This document shows, in pieces, positions 42,219 through 49,505 of a stretch of 49,505 nt of DNA. Every line of letters begins with the position of its first letter. Positions within the stretch are counted from its first letter, which is position 1. The notes beneath the pieces are model-generated. The model worked only from the letters and a program-made list of their open reading frames with translations, was not told where the DNA came from and searched no databases. The translations under genes and the position numbers were made by a program. The stretch is from Bacteroidota bacterium (GTDB taxonomy: Bacteria; Bacteroidota; Ignavibacteria; Ignavibacteriales; Melioribacteraceae): the NCBI GenBank assembly GCA_021812705.1, contig JAKAMT010000004.1, positions 1-49,505 of the forward strand, given 5' to 3'.

Positions 42219-45200
42219 TTAGAAATCTAATCCGATAGAAATCAGATAATTCGGCTGAGAAAATTTGTTCAGATCGTATTTCCAGGCTATATCAAGGCGC
42301 CATAAGAAAAGCATATAGAGGCGGAATCCGACTCCGGTGCTCATCAAAAGATCGTTTGTGACTATAGAACCGTTTTCATTTCTTCCAATCAGTTTCAATT
42401 TGTCCGTTGTATCCCATGCGGCTCCCGCATCAATAAACGCTACCCCCAATATATTTTGAAAGAAAAGAGGCAACCCGCCGGTCAATAGATATCGGATTAT
42501 CGGAACCCGAAATTCCAAATTGATAAGGCCGTATTTACTTCCCATTCTCTCTGCATAATCATATCCGCGAAGAGGGAGAGCCGGCGAGAGAAATGCGTAA
42601 TCGCTTGTATTCGAGATCGGAATGCCTCCGGTGGCAAATTTTCTGTTGATCCAGTTTTCCGTACCGCCTATAAAAAATCTTTGCGGATTTGCCCCGGCAG
42701 AGAATCCACCTGAAAGCCTGAAGACAAAACCGTTATCGAACCAGAAGCGGAAATAATTTCTGTAGTCAAATGTCAGTGAATAAAAACTTTGAGTCTTTCT
42801 CATAAAACCCGGATCTCCGAAGGCAGTGACCGAATATCTTGTTCCTTCGATAGGCGATGTATAACCCCACAAAACATTATCCTGCACAAAGCTGAAAGAG
42901 GGGAGTGTGTAAGTATTGTGGTCCGACAAAACAGAAGTGTTGTCTAAATTATCCGCCGTTACACTTAGAAGGCTCAACCCGAAATCGATGCGGTGAAAGC
43001 GGTCCAAAGGATAACTGGCTGTTCCAACCAATCCGAAATTTGTAAATCTATAGAGCTCTGAACCGAAGTAACCATCTTTGTAAAGGAACCGCGCTGTGTG
43101 AAAAGCCTGAATACCCAAATCCATCCTGTCTCTCAAATAAAAATAGGCTAAACCGTAATCGCTGTTCTTTATGTCCACCTGAAGGCTCGTCTGACCAATA
43201 AGCCTGTGGTTGCCAAGCACATCGCTGAAGGAAAGCACGGTGGTTCCCAACAATCCGTAGAATGTACTGTAGCCCGCGTTTGCGTAGATCAAATCCGGAG
43301 AGAAATTAATTTTGTACTTGCTTACAAGGAAATTTCCGTTTTTGTCCAATGACTCTTTGAAAAGCTGCTTTTTCATCTCTATGCGTGCGCTGTCCGAATC
43401 ATTCTTATCACTTATAAATACATATTTTCTGTATGCGATATTTACCGAATCTTCATAAACATTTTTATCGCTTACATACTGCCCGCTGAAAATTCTTGTT
43501 CTGGGCTTTTGAACGGTTGAATCTGGAACAGCAGCCAAAGTTTTGTGAAGAGAATCTTTCGCGGCCAGGGATTCAGTCAATATTAAATTCTCGTTTTTCT
43601 TTTTCTCTTTGATTAAACTTTCCATATACTTTGTAATCTTAAGAGAATCGGAAGCAATGCCCATGTCGAAAGGATTATTGATCAAAAAAATGTTATATCC
43701 TGAATTGTAAAGAGCTGTAAACGCTAATTTCTTTCCGTCGTATGTTGTAGAGAGCTGTCCCAAATCGCTTTGAGAATTTGTGATAGGTACCGCTTTATAT
43801 TCCAGAGAGGATTTAACGGTATCGCTATCCGAAGTTTTAATTTTTTTCCTGTAGATATTATTTATACCGTTGCGGTCCGATACAAAAAGAATCTCTTTCC
43901 CGTCCGCAGATATAGCCGCATATTTTTCATCGCTCAAATCCCAATCCGTTATGCGGTCTATTTTTTTTGATTCCACATCTATGGAGTAAAGGTCCATCTG
44001 TTTGTAGTTGTGTTTGAACATGTCAAAATCTTTTGTGGAAACGGTCTGATGCAGGTCTGCCCCTCTGTCTGAAGAAAAAATAATTCTCTTTCCGTCGGGG
44101 CTCCATACCGGCTCGGAGTCGCTGTAAATATCGTCCGTGAGATTTGTCAGATTTTTAGTGGTGAAGTCATATATGTAGATATCCGACTGAACGCTATTCT
44201 GACCGATGAAGGCTAATTTTTTTCCGTCACGCGACCAGTTCACGGATTCGATTCCGATCATTTTAAATGGAAGAGAATAACTTTTGTCCGTATCGACATC
44301 AATGATAGTAATTACATCGAAGCCGCTGCTTGTTGAAGAAAGGGCGAGTTGTTTGTTATCAGGAGACCATGTTAGTGACGGGTGCAATACAGTAAGTTCT
44401 TCAAAATCGGTAGTCCATCCGCTCTCTACAATTTTTTTTATTACCTTACCGTCATGCGCATTCATTACATAAACGTTCAGATAAATATCCCGGTCTGATA
44501 TGAAAGCTATTTTGTCTCCCTGGGGAGATAGAACCGGGCTGGTGTTATAAAAGCCGACATCCTTCTTGTTGTCTGTAAGTCTTTTTGAAAGTTCATCGGG
44601 ATCCTGTGTTACAGAGATATCAGGCCAAAATTGTTTCTTCAAACTTTTTTTCCATCTCTCGTTAAGTTCTTCTATGCTTATTCCCAATGTGGATTTCATT
44701 GCACTTTCCAGAGTGCCGGAGGACTGGACGCTGTTAATAAGCTCTCCAACTTTCTGTCTTCCGTAATTATCAGAAATGTATTTAAAGACAGCCTGCCCAC
44801 CGCGGTAAGCCAGATATCCGTCCAGTTGGTTTATATCCGGCAAAGTCTCGCTGATGATAGCATTTCGAATGAACATGTCCGTATTGGTTTCCCAGCCCTG
44901 AGATAGAAATTCAGCGCTTCCCTCCATGAACCAGTTGGGAAGCTGAAGAGAGATTCCTTTTGCAATTATATTTTGTACGGTTCCGCCGTAATACATGTCC
45001 CTCATTACTGCATGCACAAGCTCGTGTGCAATCACATGCTGAAATTTTTTATAAGAACCTTCAAACGGAAAGACCACACGGTTTTTGAAAGGTTCGGTAA
45101 AACCCCCGGTGCCTTTGCCGGTATATTCATCGGTTACATTTGTTTCCTGAAAATCATTATGTGAATTATAAACTATTAGAGTTATTCTGTTTGTGATCTG

Positions 45201-45422
45201 ATAACTTATATCTTGCTGAATCTGGTTCAATGCTTCTTCTGCAGCAGAAGAGGTAAACTCTGCAATTTTTTCTCCGCCGGTTGAAAAATAGATATCGAAG
45301 TGCCGCGTTTGAATGTAGAACCAGTCGAATTCTTTATAATTAACTTTGTTCTGCCCGAACTGTGCGAACGACACAGAACTGAAGAATAAACCCAAAACCA
45401 ATGGGAAGAAAAATTTTTTCAT
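42219..45422 (-). CDS. Peptidase-MA-like, TolB-propeller and outer-membrane-barrel fusion protein
   Basis: A 1067-residue exported protein (signal MKKFFFPLVLGLFFSSVSFA). Residues about 25-270 resemble the peptidase MA/gluzincin fold: HELVHAVMRD (HExxH at about 132-136) and WFMEGSAEF, where the Glu is the third zinc ligand. Residues about 295-620 hold repeated TolB/WD40-like blades (SPVLSPQGDKIAFISDRD, SPDGKRIIFSSDRG). After a Ser/Lys-rich linker, residues about 700-1067 have alternating amphipathic strands, the LPLRGYDYAERMG element and a terminal aromatic residue (IGLDF), as in BamA/Omp85-type barrels. I infer an outer-membrane protein with a periplasmic or surface metalloprotease-propeller. 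It follows rnr by 21 bases. Confidence 0.85.
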   Translation of the reverse strand: MKKFFFPLVLGLFFSSVSFAQFGQNKVNYKEFDWFYIQTRHFDIYFSTGGEKIAEFTSSAAEEALNQIQQDISYQITNRITLIVYNSHNDFQETNVTDEYTGKGTGGFTEPFKNRVVFPFEGSYKKFQHVIAHELVHAVMRDMYYGGTVQNIIAKGISLQLPNWFMEGSAEFLSQGWETNTDMFIRNAIISETLPDINQLDGYLAYRGGQAVFKYISDNYGRQKVGELINSVQSSGTLESAMKSTLGISIEELNERWKKSLKKQFWPDISVTQDPDELSKRLTDNKKDVGFYNTSPVLSPQGDKIAFISDRDIYLNVYVMNAHDGKVIKKIVESGWTTDFEELTVLHPSLTWSPDNKQLALSSTSSGFDVITIIDVDTDKSYSLPFKMIGIESVNWSRDGKKLAFIGQNSVQSDIYIYDFTTKNLTNLTDDIYSDSEPVWSPDGKRIIFSSDRGADLHQTVSTKDFDMFKHNYKQMDLYSIDVESKKIDRITDWDLSDEKYAAISADGKEILFVSDRNGINNIYRKKIKTSDSDTVKSSLEYKAVPITNSQSDLGQLSTTYDGKKLAFTALYNSGYNIFLINNPFDMGIASDSLKITKYMESLIKEKKKNENLILTESLAAKDSLHKTLAAVPDSTVQKPRTRIFSGQYVSDKNVYEDSVNIAYRKYVFISDKNDSDSARIEMKKQLFKESLDKNGNFLVSKYKINFSPDLIYANAGYSTFYGLLGTTVLSFSDVLGNHRLIGQTSLQVDIKNSDYGLAYFYLRDRMDLGIQAFHTARFLYKDGYFGSELYRFTNFGLVGTASYPLDRFHRIDFGLSLLSVTADNLDNTSVLSDHNTYTLPSFSFVQDNVLWGYTSPIEGTRYSVTAFGDPGFMRKTQSFYSLTFDYRNYFRFWFDNGFVFRLSGGFSAGANPQRFFIGGTENWINRKFATGGIPISNTSDYAFLSPALPLRGYDYAERMGSKYGLINLEFRVPIIRYLLTGGLPLFFQNILGVAFIDAGAAWDTTDKLKLIGRNENGSIVTNDLLMSTGVGFRLYMLFLWRLDIAWKYDLNKFSQPNYLISIGLDF

Positions 45423-45443
45423 CGCAAACCGCCTTTTAAAAAA

Positions 45444-47543
45444 TTAATCCTCTAATAAAATAAAATCAATTTCCCGTCTCTCTTCGTCAACGCGTTTAAG
45501 TTTTACGTTGACTTTATCTCCGAGACGGATTCTTCTGCCGGTTCTTTTTCCGATTACGGCATAATTTTTTTCATCGAACACGTAAAAATCATCCTGCATA
45601 TCGCGCAGGCGAATCAGACCTTCAGAAAGAGTCTGGCTCAGCTCAACAAAAATTCCGAAATAAGTTATTCCGTTTACAACTCCGTGGAATTCTTCGCCCA
45701 CTCTTTCTTTAAGATACTCAATTTGTTTCAGTTTTACAGAGAGCCGCTCTGCATTTATTGCATTGCGCTCCTGAGCCGATGAATGATTGCAAATTTCTTC
45801 TAATTCTTCCAGCGATAAATTTTTCTCCGCCTCTCCGGAATTAAATTTATTTATGATATCGTGGACAATCAAATCCGGAAAGCGGCGGATAGGAGATGTA
45901 AAATGAGTATAATGTTTAAAACCCAATCCGTAGTGTCCGATATTCTTTGTCGAATAGACAGCTTTTGCCATCGACCTGATTGCCACTTCGTTCACAACAG
46001 CTTCTTCTTCCTTCCCCTGTACCTCTTCCAGAAGCAGTTGAAATTGTTTGCTCTTGTTCGCCGACTTGGGATCGAAATGGTATCCTAAAGTTTTAACGAA
46101 CCGTGCGAACTCTTCAATTTTTTCTCTGTCCGGCAGATCATGCACCCTGTAAACAAACGGAACCGGCTTTTTGTTCTTGGCAGATTTGATATGTTGAGCT
46201 ACAATCTGATTCGCAAGAAGCATAAATTCTTCTATTAACTTGTGGCTCTCCTTTACTTCTTTAATTTTGACTTCTAAAGGGACGCCGTTTTTATCCAGGC
46301 TGAATTTCACTTCTGTAGTGAAGAAATTTATGCTCCCTTTAGACATCCGTTTTGACCTTAAGGTTTGAGCCAGCCTGTTGAGTTTTAAAATCTCCTCTGC
46401 AAAATCTCCCTTCCCGGTCTCGATTATTTTTTGCACTTCATCGTAAGTAAATCTTCTTTTGGAATTAATTACCGATTTGCGGATTTCATACGAGACAACT
46501 TTTGAACGCGGAGTCAATTCCGCAATGACCGAATAAGTAAGTCTGTCTTCATCCGGCACGAGTGAACAGATTTTATTTGATAATTTTTCGGGAAGCATGG
46601 GAACAACTTTGCCCACCAAATAGACGCTTGTTGCCCGCCTCAGAGCTTCTTCATACAGAGCCGTTCCGTCTTTCACAAAATGGCTAACATCCGCTATATG
46701 AATTCCCACCAAGAAATTTCCGTTAGGCAGGTCTGCTATTGAAACTGCGTCGTCAAAATCTTTGGCGTCTTCCGGATCGATTGTAAAGATTGTTTTATTG
46801 CGCAGGTCCAGTCTTTTTCTGATTTCGGAATTAGAGATCTCTTCAGAGATTTTTTCGGCATCTTTCAATACTTCTTTGGGGAATTTATATGTGAGTCCGA
46901 ATTCTCTTGCGATGGATGAAAGTTCCGCATCAAAGCTTCCGGCTTTTCCAAGGACTTCTTTTACTGTGCCTGTTGGGTTCTGCCGCGGAGATTTCCAGTC
47001 GATATCTGTAACAACCACTTTATCGCCGGTCTTTGCCCCCGAAAGTTTATTTGCCGGGATAAAAATATCCGTGTGAATTTTCTTTTCATCGGGTTTGATA
47101 AAGAAGAATGAATGATCTTTGTGAAGTGTGCCCGTAATTTCCGTTCTCTTACGCTCAACTATTTTTACAACTTCACCTTCGAGACTCTTTCCCCGGCGTG
47201 AAGAAATTAGGGTGATCTCAACGGTGTCGCCGTCGAACGCGGTGTTGAAATTTTTTCCCGCGATGAAGACATCTTTAACATCTTTATTCTTTAGCGCGAC
47301 AAAACCGTAATCCCCGTTCTCCAAAATCTGTATGGTGCCAATAAGTTTTCCGGAGGAAGGAGAATTAAATTGAAAACGTTTCCCTTCTTTTTTAAGGAAC
47401 CCCTCCTCAAAGAGAGAATGAAGAAAATGTTTCAGCTCGGCATAGCCGTGTTCATCCGCGATCTGCAGTTTCTTTGCAAGGTCTTTGGCTTTTATTTTAA
47501 GAGAGGGATGATTTTTGAAAAAAGAAATAAGTTGTTTTTTCAT
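45444..47543 (-). CDS. rnr: Ribonuclease R
   Basis: A 3'-5' exoribonuclease that degrades structured RNA. The 699-residue protein has an N-terminal winged helix (about 1-60), cold-shock domains (about 65-220), the RNB catalytic domain (about 250-580) with FTIDPEDAKDFDDAVSI and LVGIHIADVSHFV (metal aspartates), HYTHFTSPIRRFPDLIVHD, and an S1 domain at the end (VGEEFHGVVNGITYFGIFVEL). Length is at the short end for RNase R. Its ATG shares one base with the tamB stop (TAATG), so translation is coupled. Confidence 0.96.
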   Translation of the reverse strand: MKKQLISFFKNHPSLKIKAKDLAKKLQIADEHGYAELKHFLHSLFEEGFLKKEGKRFQFNSPSSGKLIGTIQILENGDYGFVALKNKDVKDVFIAGKNFNTAFDGDTVEITLISSRRGKSLEGEVVKIVERKRTEITGTLHKDHSFFFIKPDEKKIHTDIFIPANKLSGAKTGDKVVVTDIDWKSPRQNPTGTVKEVLGKAGSFDAELSSIAREFGLTYKFPKEVLKDAEKISEEISNSEIRKRLDLRNKTIFTIDPEDAKDFDDAVSIADLPNGNFLVGIHIADVSHFVKDGTALYEEALRRATSVYLVGKVVPMLPEKLSNKICSLVPDEDRLTYSVIAELTPRSKVVSYEIRKSVINSKRRFTYDEVQKIIETGKGDFAEEILKLNRLAQTLRSKRMSKGSINFFTTEVKFSLDKNGVPLEVKIKEVKESHKLIEEFMLLANQIVAQHIKSAKNKKPVPFVYRVHDLPDREKIEEFARFVKTLGYHFDPKSANKSKQFQLLLEEVQGKEEEAVVNEVAIRSMAKAVYSTKNIGHYGLGFKHYTHFTSPIRRFPDLIVHDIINKFNSGEAEKNLSLEELEEICNHSSAQERNAINAERLSVKLKQIEYLKERVGEEFHGVVNGITYFGIFVELSQTLSEGLIRLRDMQDDFYVFDEKNYAVIGKRTGRRIRLGDKVNVKLKRVDEERREIDFILLED

Positions 47544-49505
47544 TAAAACTCGAATTTATATTTGAGCGCAAGTTCGCTTATCTTTTCTTCTAAACCAAAT
47601 GTAGAGACAATCGGTTCCTTTCTTTCCACACGCAGAAGGAAACTCGGGCCAAGCGGCGACCATTCCAGTTTTACATTTGCTTTGCCGATATTCAAAAAAC
47701 TGTCCGTTGTGCCGCCGAATGTGTAGCGGAAATTCTGCGTCCTACCGGAAAGGGAGATCTTTGTCGCGTATGTGGTCTGATTGATCTGAATGTTGTTTAC
47801 TAAATCTCCGACAGCCGAATTGACGAAATTGGATAATATTGAACCAAGGAATGAAGTGGCTGTGTTGCCGATAAGATTTGTCTGTCCCGCAACGTTGGTT
47901 TTATCCTGCGCGGTCAAATCGTCTTTGAATTTTCCGATGAAGATGAATGAGAATGCGTCGGCATAGTCATATCTTGTATCGCGCACATTATTCTGAATAT
48001 TCTTTGCGCCCACATAAACGCCAATGCTCTCGTTATTTCCGGCTAAACTTTTTCCCAGTTCGCTAAGAGGAGAACGGATTTTAATCTTTACGGCAACTTC
48101 CTGTGGAGTGCCCGTCTCATCGCGAGGATTTATATATTCATCGGTATAGGTCGCAATAATATCCAGGTAGGGATCTGTGATATCTCTCTCGAAGCGGAGA
48201 AGTCCGGTAGCTTCAAAAGTTTTTATGAAGTCCAATTTTGATCCGCGCAGAAGTTCAAACACGCCCTGCGCTCTGGTCTCTCCGCTTATATTGGAATATT
48301 TCAAACCGCCGTTCATTTCGACGAACAATTTTTGATTTACAGCCTGGGATAAAATTACAACCGCCTTAGCGCTGTTCTCGCTTTTAATTCCGATCTCATA
48401 ATCAAAGTTGATGGGGGTCTCAAGTTCTTCCTTATAGTTGGCAAGATCTTTTTCTTTGGAAAGGACCTGCTGGAAACGCACAAGTTCTTTATCAATGCGG
48501 CTGGAATCCTGCACGTAGATAAAATTGAAATTTTTATTTGAACCGCTGTTGTTCTCTTCGCTCGTTGTGTATGTGAGATTTGTGTTCTTTAAAAGTATAT
48601 CGCCTTTGAAAAAGATCCGGTCGCCGTTCTTCGAAAGGATCCAATCGCCGTCGGAACCTATTAAGAGATCACCGTAGAAGAGAGGGCTGACGGATTGGGT
48701 AGGAGCTCCCAATATTGCAAGATCTCCGTTGAATATCAGCTTAATATTTCTAGTTTTGAATCCGTCAAAATCGATTCCGCCTGTGCCGTATATTATTCCG
48801 GGAAAGTTTGTTCCGCCGTTATTAGCAACCAGCATGCTGTCTACACTCATCGATCTGTCCTTAAAACTCAATCTCATTCCGCATTTATAATTGAGATTGT
48901 TGAAACGCATTTTAAAATCCCCGTCCGTCAAATTTATGAAACCGGAATAAACGGGCGATTTAAAAGTCCCGGTGATGTTGAGATCTGATGTGAGTATGCC
49001 TCGCTGATCGCTTATCAACGGTAAAATTTGGCCCAGTGAACTGAGATTAAAATGTTTCGACCTGATTTGAATATTGATAGGATTATTTTGCAAAAAGCGC
49101 TCCTCTGCGCCGGTGAAACTCAAATCTATTGGAAGAGTTCCGAACAGAGAAAATAACGGCTTCTCTTCGTTCGATGTGGAATCCAGGAATGCCAGATTAG
49201 CCGTGAGATTTTTTCCGGAATAATGAACCAATCCTTTAAAATTTCCGGAAGGAGCATTGGGAAGCTTAAAATCCTTCATTTGCGCTGAGAGATCGATAAG
49301 AGGATTCTCCAGGGTGCCTATAATTTTTGCGTATGCAGAGCCGTTGACATGAAGGCGGTCGTCCGTTAATCCTAAAAGATACCGTTCAAGAATATCTCCG
49401 GAAATTCCTGCAGCATTTAAAGTAAGATCCTGCTTGCCTGAACTTTCTATGGAGCCGCTTAAACTTATAAGCGTTGTATCCCGTTTGATGTTGCATTGGA
49501 CAATT
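47543..49505 (-). CDS. TamB-like translocation and assembly protein, C-terminal part
   Basis: The frame is open to the right edge of the window, so only the last 653 codons are seen. The protein shows long runs of amphipathic beta strands typical of the AsmA/TamB bridge proteins, and its end matches the TamB C-terminal domain: ARGVFELLRGSKLDF-like GVFELLRG, EATGLLRFERDITDPYLDI, SPLSELGKSL and the final LEWSPLGPSFLLRVERKEP. TamB works with an Omp85-type barrel in the outer membrane, in assembly or lipid transport. The ATG at 49279 is internal: upstream codons continue the same beta pattern without a stop. The next genes are rnr and a barrel protein. Confidence 0.88.
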   Translation of the reverse strand, partial: IVQCNIKRDTTLISLSGSIESSGKQDLTLNAAGISGDILERYLLGLTDDRLHVNGSAYAKIIGTLENPLIDLSAQMKDFKLPNAPSGNFKGLVHYSGKNLTANLAFLDSTSNEEKPLFSLFGTLPIDLSFTGAEERFLQNNPINIQIRSKHFNLSSLGQILPLISDQRGILTSDLNITGTFKSPVYSGFINLTDGDFKMRFNNLNYKCGMRLSFKDRSMSVDSMLVANNGGTNFPGIIYGTGGIDFDGFKTRNIKLIFNGDLAILGAPTQSVSPLFYGDLLIGSDGDWILSKNGDRIFFKGDILLKNTNLTYTTSEENNSGSNKNFNFIYVQDSSRIDKELVRFQQVLSKEKDLANYKEELETPINFDYEIGIKSENSAKAVVILSQAVNQKLFVEMNGGLKYSNISGETRAQGVFELLRGSKLDFIKTFEATGLLRFERDITDPYLDIIATYTDEYINPRDETGTPQEVAVKIKIRSPLSELGKSLAGNNESIGVYVGAKNIQNNVRDTRYDYADAFSFIFIGKFKDDLTAQDKTNVAGQTNLIGNTATSFLGSILSNFVNSAVGDLVNNIQINQTTYATKISLSGRTQNFRYTFGGTTDSFLNIGKANVKLEWSPLGPSFLLRVERKEPIVSTFGLEEKISELALKYKFEF

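Overview
The window looks like ordinary chromosome from a Gram-negative member of the Bacteroidota/Chlorobiota group, most like the Ignavibacteria. This is inferred from gene content and protein style, not from a marker gene. Supporting points are lipid A genes (lpxB, lpxK), a TamB-type envelope protein, single-gene secD and secF, an Mrp ATPase without the CxxC pair, many SpoIIE-type phosphatases, and promoters that pair a TTGACA-like -35 box with a TAnnTTTG-like -10 box. I see no tRNA, rRNA, CRISPR array, insertion sequence or prophage.

Layout. Bases 1-13557 (minus strand) are one tightly packed run: a membrane-anchored glycoside-hydrolase-2-like protein, smc, a HAD phosphatase, an isoprenylcysteine-methyltransferase-like protein, lpxB, an acyltransferase, lpxK, ppdK and the start of queA. 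Most junctions overlap or are a few bases apart. The promoter-like region of the first gene carries a run of nine C between its -35 and -10 boxes, so it may be phase variable. Bases 13628-15808 hold mrp, a NifU-like gene and tpiA (minus) with a strong terminator. An NRAMP transporter fused to a universal-stress domain (plus) is divergent from mrp. Then follow ppk1 and a dCMP-deaminase-like gene (minus).

Bases 20961-33910 are the most distinctive part. A histidine kinase, purA and a STAS protein (minus) face a plus-strand operon made of an ECF sigma factor, an unrecognised single-span membrane protein, a membrane-GAF-SpoIIE phosphatase, a second STAS protein, an RsbW-like ATPase, a GAF-GAF-SpoIIE phosphatase and a PDZ-membrane-GAF-SpoIIE phosphatase. 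A receiver-only response regulator follows. Together they form a partner-switching module: the ATPase can phosphorylate the STAS proteins and three differently equipped phosphatases can reverse that. The output is unknown; the ECF sigma factor is the obvious candidate by position only.

Bases 33976-41093 (minus) are housekeeping: secF, secD, rplI, rpsR, ssb, rpsF, pth, rplY/ctc and prs, with good promoters before rpsF and prs and a hairpin in the rpsF leader. The last part holds a small lipoprotein, an FmdB-type zinc ribbon (plus), and a minus-strand envelope operon read tamB (cut by the window edge), rnr, then a 1067-residue protein that joins an HExxH peptidase-like domain, a TolB-like propeller and a probable outer-membrane barrel.
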